63,904 nt of DNA, taken from the NCBI GenBank assembly GCA_050245915.1, contig JBFWWZ010000011.1:1-63904 (forward strand), written 5' to 3'. Below are positions 33,005 to 41,470 of this stretch, piece by piece. Under the pieces are notes generated by a model. The model saw only the letters and a program-made list of their open reading frames with translations. It was not told the DNA's origin and ran no database searches. Source of the DNA: JBDSKH01 sp050245915. GTDB taxonomy: Bacteria > Actinomycetota > Actinomycetes > Actinomycetales > Microbacteriaceae. A program made the translations under genes and the position numbers. The first letter of the stretch is position 1. Every line of letters begins with the position of its first letter.

Positions 33005-33973
33005 CTACTTGATCGCGCGGATCTGGATCACGAAGAGCAGGGTCTGGCCGCCCAGCTGGTGCGCGTTCGGGTCGAGGCCGTAGGCGAGCTCCGGCGGAAT
33101 CGACACCAGCAGCGTCGAGCCGACCTTCTGCCCGATCACGGCCTGGGTGAAGCCCTTCACGTACTGGGTCACCGGCAGGTTCAGCGGCTGCCCCCCATAG
33201 CTCTGGTCGAACACCTCGCCGGTCTGCCAGCTGGTGCCCTGGTAGTCGAGCTGCGGCGCGTCGAGGGCGGTCACCGTGGGACCGTCGCCCTCTTCGAGCA
33301 CCGCGAGCTTCAGCTCGGCGGGCGGCTCGCCGGTGAGGGTCACCGTCGGGGTGCCGTCGTCGCCGAAGCTGACCTCGGGGACGTCGGTGGTCCAGTTCGG
33401 CTGCAGGGGTTCGACGACGCTCACCACATCGACGACGAACACCACGGACTCGCCCGGGTCGACGCCGATGGTCTCGTTGCCGGTGTCGCCGAAGGCGTCG
33501 GCCGGCGGGACGACGCTCACGATCCGGTCGCCGACATGGGCGCAGCGCAGCGTCTTCACGAGGCCCGCGAGCAGGGCGGTCTCGTCGACGGTGACGGGAA
33601 GCACCTGGCTGGGCTCGTATCCCGTCTCATCGAGCGCGTTGCCGGTCTGGCCGCTGTAGACCGTGAAGTGGATGTTGACCTGCGCGCCATCCTGGATCTC
33701 GGCGCCGTCGCCCTCGATCACCACGGTGCGCTGCACGGCCGGGACCGACACGGGTGCGGGGAACGTGGTCGTCGGCTCGGTGTCGAAGTCGCCGGTCACC
33801 TCGACCGCCTCGGAGATCGGGCCGCTGGGGGCGCACGCCACCGGCGTGTCGGTGCCCTCCACATCCGGGGTCGCCTCGGGCTCGGGCGTGCAGGCGACGA
33901 GACCGGCCGCGAGCGCGGGCACGGTGAGCAGGGCGAGGATCGGGCGCAGGCGCATCCGCCCATCTTCGCGCAT
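33005..33973 (-). CDS. FKBP-type peptidyl-prolyl isomerase lipoprotein with two FKBP-like domains
   Basis: A 322-residue surface-exposed foldase. The lipobox LVAC puts the lipidated Cys at 28. A first, degenerate FKBP-like domain (about residues 75-190, with GDGAEIQDGAQVNIHFTVY) is followed by a second, better conserved one (about 215-322: VFDQSYGG, VTQYVKGFTQAVIGQKVGS, SIPPELAYG). Such proteins assist folding of exported proteins. ATG 33973 is preferred; ATG 33955 would shorten the N-terminus by six residues but keep the signal. Confidence 0.87.
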   Translation of the reverse strand: MREDGRMRLRPILALLTVPALAAGLVACTPEPEATPDVEGTDTPVACAPSGPISEAVEVTGDFDTEPTTTFPAPVSVPAVQRTVVIEGDGAEIQDGAQVNIHFTVYSGQTGNALDETGYEPSQVLPVTVDETALLAGLVKTLRCAHVGDRIVSVVPPADAFGDTGNETIGVDPGESVVFVVDVVSVVEPLQPNWTTDVPEVSFGDDGTPTVTLTGEPPAELKLAVLEEGDGPTVTALDAPQLDYQGTSWQTGEVFDQSYGGQPLNLPVTQYVKGFTQAVIGQKVGSTLLVSIPPELAYGLDPNAHQLGGQTLLFVIQIRAIK

Positions 33974-33997
33974 GAAAACTGTGTCTAGGCTCGAAGC
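33974..33997. promoter_or_regulatory. Divergent leaderless promoters between the FKBP and HExxH genes
   Basis: On plus, TAGGCT at 33986-33991 is six bases before ATG 33998. On minus, TAGACA at 33987-33982 is eight bases before ATG 33973. The two -10 elements share the central CTAG, so this 24-base gap is a looser third case of the shared divergent -10 seen at 3187-3209 and 5182-5203. Confidence 0.45.
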
Positions 33998-35023
33998 ATG
34001 ACGGCGCTGGGTCAGCTCACCCCGAGCCCGCAGCCGCCGGTCCGGCCACGACGTTGGCCGCTCGCGCTCGGGGTCGTGAGTGTGATCCTTCTGCTCGGCG
34101 TGCTGCTGGTGCTGTCGCCATGGGACCGCGCACGCGGCCAATGGCTGCAAGACCAGTACACGGTGCTCACCCAGCCCTCCCCGCCTGAGATCGTCGCGAT
34201 CGCCGACGCCACCGGGATGAGCGAGACCGGCCGGCTCATCTTCCTGGCCTCCACCCCCGCCATCGAGGCCGCCGAGGACTTCAACGACGACTGCCGGGTC
34301 GAATCGGAGGGCACGCTCGGGTGCTTCGACGGCACCGACATCTACGTCTACGACGTCACCGACCCGCGCCTGCAGGGCACCATCGAGGTCACGGCTGCGC
34401 ACGAGATGCTGCACGCGGCCTACCAGCGGCTGTCGCGGGAGGAGCGGGCCGAGGTCGACGCGCTCGTCGCGGAGGCCGTCGACGAGCTCCCGCCCGACGA
34501 CCCCGTGTTCGACGACATGGCCGGCTACCCCGCGTCGCAGTTCCCCGACGAGTGGCATTCGCGGCTGGGCACCGAGTTCGGCGACCTCTCCCCCGCCCTC
34601 GAGGCGCACTACGCCCGGTACTTCGACGACCGCGGCCTCGTACTCGCTCTCGACCGGCAATCGACGGCCCTGCTCGATGAGCTGACGGCGCAGCTGGACG
34701 CGCTGGCCGCCGAGGTGGCTGACCTGGATGCCGCGGTCACCGCCCGCTCCGCCGCCTACGACGCCGCCCTGGCCGCATACGACGCCGACGTCGAGGCGTT
34801 CAACGCGAAGGCGGACTCCGGCGGCTTCACGTCCCAGCAGCAGTTCGATGCGGCGCGCGCCGACCTGGTCGCGCGGCAGCAGGCGCTCGACGAGGAGCGG
34901 ACCGCCCTGAACGCCCAGATCGACCACTACAACGAGCTCGTCGACCAGCTCACCGCGCTCGACGCCGACTACGCCGACCTGTACCAGGGCCTCGACAGCA
35001 CGGACCCGCCCAGCGGGCCCTAG
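33998..35023 (+). CDS. Membrane-anchored HExxH putative metalloprotease with coiled-coil tail
   Basis: A 341-residue protein with one membrane helix (about residues 22-42) after a Pro/Arg-rich N-terminus. The outer part contains AAHEMLHAAYQRL with the zinc-binding motif HEMLH at 135-139, flanked by two Cys (about 90 and 100). LGTEFGDL near residue 188 could supply a further ligand. From about residue 215 to 330 it is a long Ala/Asp/Leu-rich coiled coil. I do not recognise a named family. The motif and topology suggest an extracytoplasmic zinc peptidase, but activity is inference. Four bases overlap the convergent LtrA gene. Confidence 0.65.
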   Translation: MTALGQLTPSPQPPVRPRRWPLALGVVSVILLLGVLLVLSPWDRARGQWLQDQYTVLTQPSPPEIVAIADATGMSETGRLIFLASTPAIEAAEDFNDDCRVESEGTLGCFDGTDIYVYDVTDPRLQGTIEVTAAHEMLHAAYQRLSREERAEVDALVAEAVDELPPDDPVFDDMAGYPASQFPDEWHSRLGTEFGDLSPALEAHYARYFDDRGLVLALDRQSTALLDELTAQLDALAAEVADLDAAVTARSAAYDAALAAYDADVEAFNAKADSGGFTSQQQFDAARADLVARQQALDEERTALNAQIDHYNELVDQLTALDADYADLYQGLDSTDPPSGP

Positions 35024-36243
35024 GCGGCGGGCCGCCCGGCGAGCTTCGCGCGCGCCCCGAGAACCTGCTCGGCGCCCGCCACCAGCCCGGCCACGGCGGC
35101 GATGACGCCCAGGCCCGCGATCGCCGGCAGCACCGCGAGCACCGCGACGAGCAGCAGACAGAGCGTCGCGCCGGCGAACCGGATCAGCGCCCACTCCCCT
35201 CCGGCCCGGCGCCAGATGAACCCGGTGCCGGCGAGGTACAGCCCGACACCGCCGCCCAGCGCGCAAGCCCCGAAGAGGCCGAGCGCCTCGGGCTGCTCGA
35301 TCGCGTGCATCGCCTGCTCCACGCCGAGCGCCGCGATCACGACACCGGCGACCAGCGCCAGATGCAGGTAGGTGTAGACATCGGTGGCGAGTGCTGCGCG
35401 CTGCACGCCCGAGATCTGCGCCACCTGATGCTCGGTCTTCGGCGCGAGGTGATGGAAGTAGACCCACCACAGCCCGATCGCGAGCGCGACCGCGAGCATC
35501 GACCCGATGATGATCGACGTGCTGACCGGTTCGTGTGCGACGCCGATCCCGATCGCCACCACGGATTCGCCGAGCGCCAGGATCACCACGAGCCCGTGAC
35601 GCTCGGCGGCATGCGCCGCCGAGTTCAGCCGCCAGTTGCCCTCGTGCGAGGTCAGGTACACCACGACCAGGTCGAGCGCGATCGCGACCAGCCAGATCCA
35701 GACCTGGTACGGCGCTCCGACCATCGCGCCGATCACGAGCAACGCGGACGACGGCAGCAGGGCCGCGCCCATGCTGACGATCACCTGCCGGCGCAGGCCC
35801 GTATCCGATCCCGCGGCGATCACGTACGCCACCGCGTGCACCACCCGGACGGCGACGTATGCGACGACGAACACCATCGGCGCGAACAGGCCGCCCTCGA
35901 GATCGTCGTAGGTCTCGGGGATCACGAGCGACACCAGGAACATCAAGGCGATCGCCAGGATGATCGCGACGCGCACCACCCCGGCGTCGGCATGCGCCTG
36001 GTTCGCCAGCCACGCGTACGAGGTCCACGACCACCAGATGAGGGCGAGGACCACCACGCCGTGGAGCACCGAGATGCCGTCGTGCCCCTCCGCCATCAAC
36101 GCGCTGACCTGCGTGAACGCGAACACGTAGACCAGGTCGAAGAACAGCTCGAGCGTGGTCGCGCGGTCGCCCTCTCGCGACGTCTCCGCCCTCAGCAGGC
36201 CCGCAGCCAGCAGCCGGGACGGGAACGGGTTCCTGACCGTCAT
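35020..36243 (-). CDS. LtrA-family membrane protein, copy 1
   Basis: A 407-residue polytopic protein of the low-temperature-requirement A family, with about 11-12 membrane segments. The family hallmarks are LELFFDLVYVFAFTQVS (about residues 31-47), the conserved GES in LALGESVVAIG, and YTYLHL near residue 280. The transported substrate or activity is not established. ATG 36243 overlaps the stop of the small XRE regulator (ATGA), so the pair is translationally coupled. Confidence 0.85.
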   Translation of the reverse strand: MTVRNPFPSRLLAAGLLRAETSREGDRATTLELFFDLVYVFAFTQVSALMAEGHDGISVLHGVVVLALIWWSWTSYAWLANQAHADAGVVRVAIILAIALMFLVSLVIPETYDDLEGGLFAPMVFVVAYVAVRVVHAVAYVIAAGSDTGLRRQVIVSMGAALLPSSALLVIGAMVGAPYQVWIWLVAIALDLVVVYLTSHEGNWRLNSAAHAAERHGLVVILALGESVVAIGIGVAHEPVSTSIIIGSMLAVALAIGLWWVYFHHLAPKTEHQVAQISGVQRAALATDVYTYLHLALVAGVVIAALGVEQAMHAIEQPEALGLFGACALGGGVGLYLAGTGFIWRRAGGEWALIRFAGATLCLLLVAVLAVLPAIAGLGVIAAVAGLVAGAEQVLGARAKLAGRPAA

Positions 36244-36497
36244 GCCGCCAGGCGGATCGGAGCGCGTTGCGTCGACTCCACCTCGTAGGTCACCTCGTGC
36301 AGCAGATCGAGCACCGTCATGTCGAGCGCACGGCAGATCACCTCGAGGATCTCGCTCGACGCCTCTTTGCGCCCCCGCTCGATCTCGGACAGGTACGGCA
36401 TCGAGATGCGCGCGTCGTCGGCGACGGTGCGCAGCGTGAGCGAGCGGTCCAACCGGATGCGGCGCAGCGTTGCGCCGATCGCGTGCCTCAGCAACAT
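36240..36497 (-). CDS. Small XRE-family (ClgR-like) transcriptional regulator
   Basis: An 85-residue helix-turn-helix protein. The core GATLRRIRLDRSLTLRTVADD and PYLSEIERGRKEASSEIL (each partial) matches the DNA-binding domain of ClgR/PopR-type regulators, which control protease and stress genes in actinobacteria. The usual C-terminal extension is missing. It is coupled by ATGA to ltrA copy 1 and starts from ATG 36497 with TAGGGT six bases upstream. It may control the two ltrA genes. Confidence 0.8.
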   Translation of the reverse strand: MLLRHAIGATLRRIRLDRSLTLRTVADDARISMPYLSEIERGRKEASSEILEVICRALDMTVLDLLHEVTYEVESTQRAPIRLAA

Positions 36498-36509
36498 GTG
36501 TCGACCCTA
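36498..36509 (-). promoter_or_regulatory. Leaderless promoter of the XRE-ltrA pair
   Basis: TAGGGT at 36509-36504 lies six bases before ATG 36497. The remaining 27 bases to the LtrA copy 2 stop show nothing clear. Confidence 0.5.
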
Positions 36510-36536
36510 GACCGGCCCGCCGACGCGCGGCAGCCG

Positions 36537-37808
36537 CTAGGCCGCGCCTTCGCTCTCAGCGGACACCGTGTCGGCGGGCGTCGCGCGGTCGCGCCACCAT
36601 CGGTCGAGGAGCTCCTCGGCGAACAGCAGTGCGACGACGAGACCGGTGACCGCCGCGAGCGCGCCCAGGGGCGGCAGCGCGGTGACGAGAGGAATGACGG
36701 CCAGCAGGATCGCGCCGGACCCGAGCCGGGTCCAGGGCCACCATCCGGCGAGTCGCCGCCAGAAGAATCCGGTGCCCGCGAGGAACAGCGACGAGCCGCC
36801 GCTCAGCGCGATGGCGCCGAACAGCCCGAGTCCGTGCTCCCCCTCCGCCACATGGCTGGTGGCGACCTCGATGCCGAGGGCGGTCAGGATGATCCCCACC
36901 AGGATCGGGAAATGCAGGTAGGTGTAGGCGTCGGTGGCGATCGCGGTGCGCTCGAGTCCACGGGTCCGCTCCAGCAGACGCTCCGACGCGGGTTCCATGC
37001 GCTCGAAGTACGCCCACCACAGACTGAAAGCCAGCAGCACCGTCAACGCGATCGCGCCCACCAGGGCCGGGCTGACATCCACCTGCACCGCCCCCACGCC
37101 CAGGGCCACCACCGACTCGCCGAGCCCCAGGATGATGATCAGCGCGAATCGCTCGACCCAGTACGACGCGGAATGCACCTGCCAGTGGCCGTCCGCCGTG
37201 CGGGGACCGCTGGACGTGCGGTAGATGATCACCGAGTCGACGGTGAACGCGACCGCCCAGATCCAGGTCTGCCACGGTGAGCCGAGCAGTGCGCCGGCGA
37301 CGTACACGGCCGCGCTCGGCAGGATCGGCGCCAGGGACGTGCGCAGCACCTGCCGGCGCAGACCCGCGTCGTCGCCGGCCGCCTTCAGGTACAGGGCGCC
37401 GTGGATCAGGCGGCACACGCTGTAGCAGGCGACCAGGATCAGCGGCAGCACCGGACCCCCGCCGTCCTCCGGGAAAGCCCGCGGCACCGTCACCGCGAGC
37501 AGGAAGATCAGGATCGACGCGATCACGAGCCCCGTCCGCACCAGTCCCCGGTCGGCGCGCGCCTGATTCGACAGCCAGCCGAACGAAGCCCAGAGGCCCC
37601 ACAGCATCCCGAGCACGATCATGCCCTGCAGCACGCCGACCGCATCGTGGCGCTCGGCCATCAGCCTGCTCACCTGGGTGAACGAGAAGACGAACACCAG
37701 GTCGAAGAACAGCTCGAACATGGTGACCCGGCCGCCCTCCTCCGAACGCGGGCCCAGCTTCAGCAGGGCGGGGAGGCTGAACCGGGTGTCGCCGATGCTG
37801 TGCCCCAC
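36537..37808 (-). CDS. LtrA-family membrane protein, copy 2
   Basis: A 423-residue paralogue of the neighbouring LtrA protein, sharing MFELFFDLVFVFSFTQVS, LGLGESVVALG and YTYLHFP at matching positions, with about 11-12 membrane segments. The sequences have diverged well beyond a recent duplication. It starts at GTG 37808, one base after the OsmC stop, so it is co-translated with OsmC rather than with the XRE/LtrA copy 1 pair. Its role is unknown; the OsmC link hints at envelope or redox stress. Confidence 0.85.
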   Translation of the reverse strand: MGHSIGDTRFSLPALLKLGPRSEEGGRVTMFELFFDLVFVFSFTQVSRLMAERHDAVGVLQGMIVLGMLWGLWASFGWLSNQARADRGLVRTGLVIASILIFLLAVTVPRAFPEDGGGPVLPLILVACYSVCRLIHGALYLKAAGDDAGLRRQVLRTSLAPILPSAAVYVAGALLGSPWQTWIWAVAFTVDSVIIYRTSSGPRTADGHWQVHSASYWVERFALIIILGLGESVVALGVGAVQVDVSPALVGAIALTVLLAFSLWWAYFERMEPASERLLERTRGLERTAIATDAYTYLHFPILVGIILTALGIEVATSHVAEGEHGLGLFGAIALSGGSSLFLAGTGFFWRRLAGWWPWTRLGSGAILLAVIPLVTALPPLGALAAVTGLVVALLFAEELLDRWWRDRATPADTVSAESEGAA

Positions 37809-37809
37809 C

Positions 37810-38277
37810 TCAGACCACCCGGATCACGGGTTCGTGCAGCACCGGGAAGTTCACACTCGCCGCGATGAAGCACAGGCGCTCCGCCTCGTCGTGCAGGGCC
37901 AGCGCCAGCTCCGGGTCTCCGGATGAGATGGTCACCACGGGCTTCAGGGTCACGCTCTCGAAGCGACCCGAGGCGTCCGGTGAGGTGCGCAGGATGCCGG
38001 TCGCGGCATCCCGGTAGCTCTCGACCACGATCCCGTGCTTCACGGCGACATACAGATAGCTCAGCAGATGGCACTCCGCGAGCGCGGCGATGAGGGTCTC
38101 CTCCGGGTTCCATCGGCCGGCGTCGCCGTGGAACGCGCGGGCCGCCGAGGCCTCGATCGGCGGCTTGCCCTCCGCCGTGACGAGGTTGTCGCGGCCGAAT
38201 GCGCGGGAGTCGCTGGTGCCGGTTCCGCGGTTGCCCGTCCACTCGACGGAGACGGCGAACGAGTGGTCGTTCTGCAC
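37810..38277 (-). CDS. OsmC/Ohr-family peroxiredoxin-like protein
   Basis: A 155-residue OsmC-family protein that probably detoxifies organic hydroperoxides using two cysteines. One is in ALAECHLLSYLY and the other in ERLCFIAASVNFP, with the conserved Arg/Glu-containing N-terminal strand region before them. I start at GTG 38277 (V-Q-N-D-H), which has GGGG about five bases upstream. The longer open frame reaches across the gabT promoter and is rejected. It is divergent from gabT and coupled to ltrA copy 2. Confidence 0.82.
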   Translation of the reverse strand: MQNDHSFAVSVEWTGNRGTGTSDSRAFGRDNLVTAEGKPPIEASAARAFHGDAGRWNPEETLIAALAECHLLSYLYVAVKHGIVVESYRDAATGILRTSPDASGRFESVTLKPVVTISSGDPELALALHDEAERLCFIAASVNFPVLHEPVIRVV

Positions 38278-38301
38278 AAGCACCCCTTTCGGGCCCGGAA
38301 G

Positions 38302-38313
38302 TAGACTCGGCCC
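38302..38313 (+). promoter_or_regulatory. Leaderless promoter of gabT
   Basis: TAGACT at 38302-38307 lies six bases before ATG 38314, with no ribosome-binding site. It is in a 36-base gap shared with the divergent OsmC gene, which does have a short leader. Confidence 0.5.
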
Positions 38314-39657
38314 ATGACCGACACGCTTGCACCTACCGTAGAGGCCGTCCCCACCGCGCGTCAGGTGGTCACGGCGATCCCCGGGCCGAAATCCGTCGAG
38401 CTGCACGCCCGTCGTCAGGCCGTGGTGAGCTCGGGCGTCTCATCGGCCCTCCCCGTCTACATCGAGCGCGCACACGGTGCGGTGCTCGTCGACGTCGACG
38501 GCAACGCCTTCATCGACCTGGGGGCCGGCATCGGGGTCACCACCGTCGGCCACACCGTCGACACGGTCGTCGAGGCGGCCCGAGAGCAGCTCGGCGACGT
38601 GCTGCACACCCTCTTCACCATCACGCCCTACGAGGAGTACGTGCGGGTCTGCGAACTGCTCGCCGAGCACACCCCCGGCGACTTCGCCAAGAAATCCGTG
38701 CTGGTCAACTCGGGCGCAGAAGCCGTCGAGAACGGCGTCAAGATCGCCCGCAAGTACACCGGCCGCAACGGGGTCGCCGTGCTCGAGCACGCCTACCACG
38801 GCCGCACCAACCTCACGATGGCCATGAACTTCAAGGCCTCTCCGTACAGCACCGGGTTCGGGCCCTTCGCGGGCGACGTCTACCGTGCACCCAGCTCGTA
38901 CCCGCTGCACGACGGCCTGTCCGGTGCCGACGCCGCCGCGCGCACCATCTCGTACCTGGAGAAGACGGTCGGCGCGAGCGACCTGGCCTGCCTCGTGGTC
39001 GAGCCGATCCAGGGCGAAGGCGGATTCATGGTGCCCGCCGACGGCTACCTCCCCGCGCTGCAGGAATGGTGTACCGCCAACGGCATCGTGTTCATCGCCG
39101 ACGAGATCCAGAGCGGCATGGCCCGCACCGGAAAGTACTTCGCCTCCGAGCACTTCGGGCTGGTGCCCGACCTGCTGCTCTCCGCCAAAGGCATCGCCGG
39201 CGGCCTCCCGCTCGCCGGCGTCACCGGCCGTGCCGAGATCATGGACGCCTCCCAGCCCGGCGGGCTCGGCGGCACCTTCGGCGGCAACCCGGTCGCCTGC
39301 GCCGCCGCCATCGCGGTGTTCGAGCACATCGAGAACGAAGGCCTGCTCGCCCGCGCCCAGGGCATCGAGAAGGTGCTGGTCGGCGCGCTGACCGATCTGC
39401 AGCAGAAGTTCCCGATCATCGCCGAGGTGCGCGGCAAGGGCGCCATGATCGCCATCGAATTCGCCGACCCGACGACGCACGCGGCCCTCGCCGACGTCCC
39501 CGGCAAGGTCGCGGCGTACGCCGCGCAGCAGGGCGTGCTCGTGCTCACCGCCGGCACCTACGGCAACGTGATCCGGTTCCTGCCGAGTCTGGCGATCACC
39601 GACGAGCAGCTGGTCGACGCCGTCGGCGTCATCGGCGACGCGCTCGCCGCGCTGTAG
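38314..39657 (+). CDS. gabT: 4-aminobutyrate aminotransferase
   Basis: A 447-residue class III PLP-dependent aminotransferase that converts GABA and 2-oxoglutarate to succinic semialdehyde and glutamate. The PLP lysine is Lys292 in LLLSAKGIAGGLP. VNSGAEAVENGVKIAR, HAYHGRTNLTMAM and EPIQGEGGF are family motifs. With gamma-aminobutyraldehyde dehydrogenase at 62-63 kb and a polyamine importer nearby, it probably serves the lower part of putrescine catabolism. Its stop overlaps the asparaginase start by one base. Confidence 0.92.
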   Translation: MTDTLAPTVEAVPTARQVVTAIPGPKSVELHARRQAVVSSGVSSALPVYIERAHGAVLVDVDGNAFIDLGAGIGVTTVGHTVDTVVEAAREQLGDVLHTLFTITPYEEYVRVCELLAEHTPGDFAKKSVLVNSGAEAVENGVKIARKYTGRNGVAVLEHAYHGRTNLTMAMNFKASPYSTGFGPFAGDVYRAPSSYPLHDGLSGADAAARTISYLEKTVGASDLACLVVEPIQGEGGFMVPADGYLPALQEWCTANGIVFIADEIQSGMARTGKYFASEHFGLVPDLLLSAKGIAGGLPLAGVTGRAEIMDASQPGGLGGTFGGNPVACAAAIAVFEHIENEGLLARAQGIEKVLVGALTDLQQKFPIIAEVRGKGAMIAIEFADPTTHAALADVPGKVAAYAAQQGVLVLTAGTYGNVIRFLPSLAITDEQLVDAVGVIGDALAAL

Positions 39658-40574
39658 TGCCCCAGCCCCTCGACACCTCGTCGTCGGTCGAGCTGGCCGT
39701 CGTCGAGCGCGACGGCATCCCCGAATCGCGGCACCTCGGTGCGGCGGTGCTGGTGGATGCCGACGGTCGCGTCATCGAGCAGCTGGGCGACCCCCGCGCC
39801 CTCATCTACCCGCGTTCGGCCGTCAAGCCGCTGCAGGCGGCCGCCATGCTGCGGCTCGGCGCGCCGCTGCGCGGCGCGCACCTCGCGATCGCGCAGGCCA
39901 GCCACTTCGGCACGCCGGTTCATGTGAGCCTCGTGGACGACATCCTGGGTGAAGCCGGACTCGATCGGGCGGCGCTCGGCTGCCCGGAGTCCTGGCCGCG
40001 CCGGTCCGGTGCGATCCGCGGGATGGAGCACCCCGAGCGGGTGACCATGACCTGCTCGGGGAAGCACGCCGGCTTCCTCTCCGCGGCCGTCCGCTCCGGG
40101 TCCGACCCGGCGGCCTACCTGCGGCGCGAGCACCCCGTGCAGCGGGAGGTCGCGCGCGTCATCGAGGAGTTCGCCGGCGAAACCGTCGCACACTGGGGCG
40201 TCGACGGGTGCCTGGCACCCACCCCCGTGCTGTCGATCGCCGGGTTCGCGCGCGGGGTCGGTTCGGTGCTGCGCGCCCACCCGGAGCTTCTCGCGGCCGT
40301 CCGCGAGGCGCCGTGGGCCATCGACGACGAGGCGGGTGAGAACGCCGCCGTGATCGCCGAACTGGGCGCGTTCGCCAAGACCGGGGCGGAAGGCGTCATG
40401 GTCATCGCGCTGGAGACCGGCGAGACGGTCGTCGTGAAGGCGCTCGACGGCGCCGAACGCGTCGGAACCGCCGTCGCGCTCGAACTGCTCAGCCGTGCGG
40501 GTCTGGTGTCGCGCGACAGCGTCGAGCGGGTGCGGGATGCCGCGGGGCACCGCGGCGTGCGCGTCGCGTTCTGA
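39657..40574 (+). CDS. Asparaginase (L-asparaginase II family)
   Basis: A 305-residue protein of the asparaginase II family (PF06089 type), distinct from the classical AnsA/AnsB fold. SSSVELAVVERDGIPESRHLG at the N-terminus and MTCSGKHAGFL, then WGVDGCLAPTP, fit the family pattern (quoted in parts). It would release ammonia and aspartate from asparagine. GTG 39657 overlaps the gabT stop (TAGTG), so the two are co-translated; the genes serve nitrogen supply from amines and amides. Confidence 0.8.
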   Translation: MPQPLDTSSSVELAVVERDGIPESRHLGAAVLVDADGRVIEQLGDPRALIYPRSAVKPLQAAAMLRLGAPLRGAHLAIAQASHFGTPVHVSLVDDILGEAGLDRAALGCPESWPRRSGAIRGMEHPERVTMTCSGKHAGFLSAAVRSGSDPAAYLRREHPVQREVARVIEEFAGETVAHWGVDGCLAPTPVLSIAGFARGVGSVLRAHPELLAAVREAPWAIDDEAGENAAVIAELGAFAKTGAEGVMVIALETGETVVVKALDGAERVGTAVALELLSRAGLVSRDSVERVRDAAGHRGVRVAF

Positions 40575-40603
40575 GCGCGCGCAGCATCCCGACCCGACGC
40601 GGG

Positions 40604-41470
40604 CTACGCGTTCTGCCCGAGCCGCTTGCGACGGATGCCCGCCGCCACCTGCGAGATCACCACGCCGATGATCGCGATCAGGAACACCGCCGACGCGATC
40701 ACATTCGCCTGAGCGGGGATGCCGCGCGTGGCCGCCGTGTACACGTACTTCGGGAAGGTCACCGCCGCCCCGGAGTTGAAGTTCGTGATGATGAAGTCGT
40801 CGAAGCTCAGCGCGAACGACAGCAGCGCTGCGGCGATGATGCCGGGCAGCAGCAGCGGGAACGTGATGCGCCAGAACACCTGCGCCGGGCTCGCGTAGAG
40901 GTCGCGTCCCGCCTCTTCCAGGGCCGGGTCGAGGCTCGCCACGCGCGCCCGCACCGTGACCACGACGAAGCTGATGCAGAACATCGTGTGAGCCAGGATG
41001 ATCGTCACCAGGCCCTTGGCGACACCCGCCGCCAGGAACTGCGCGGCGAGGCCCGCGCCCAGCACGACCTCCGGGGTGGCCATCGGAAGGAACAGCAGCA
41101 GCGTCGTCGCCGCTCGGAACCGGAAGCGGTAGCGAACCAGGGCGATCGCCATCGCGGTGCCGAGAGCAGTGGCCAGCAGGGTCGCGATCACCGCCACCAG
41201 GATGCTGTTGCCGAACGCCTCGCACACCTCCGGCTGCTGGCAGATGTTGATCCAGTTGTCGAAGGTGAAGCCGCGCCACACGATGTTCGAACGGCGGACG
41301 TCGTTGAACGAGAACACGATCGTGTAGACGATCGGGATCAGGAGCAGCACGAACGCGAGCACCGCGTAGACGCCGAGACCCCACCTGCCGACCCCCAGCC
41401 GGAACGGCCTGCGGGACGGGGGAACCGCCTTCGAGGTCTCCGCGATCGCGGTGCCGGCCTGGATCGTCAC
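40604..41470 (-). CDS. potC: Polyamine ABC transporter permease (PotC-like)
   Basis: A 288-residue permease with about six membrane helices. The permease/ATPase coupling loop reads EEAGRDLYASPAQVFWRI. It pairs with the PotB-like permease and the PotA ATPase to import spermidine or putrescine. GTG 41470 overlaps the potB stop (GTGA). It is the last gene of the potD-potA-potB-potC operon. Substrate assignment rests on family resemblance and the adjacent putrescine genes. Confidence 0.88.
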   Translation of the reverse strand: MTIQAGTAIAETSKAVPPSRRPFRLGVGRWGLGVYAVLAFVLLLIPIVYTIVFSFNDVRRSNIVWRGFTFDNWINICQQPEVCEAFGNSILVAVIATLLATALGTAMAIALVRYRFRFRAATTLLLFLPMATPEVVLGAGLAAQFLAAGVAKGLVTIILAHTMFCISFVVVTVRARVASLDPALEEAGRDLYASPAQVFWRITFPLLLPGIIAAALLSFALSFDDFIITNFNSGAAVTFPKYVYTAATRGIPAQANVIASAVFLIAIIGVVISQVAAGIRRKRLGQNA

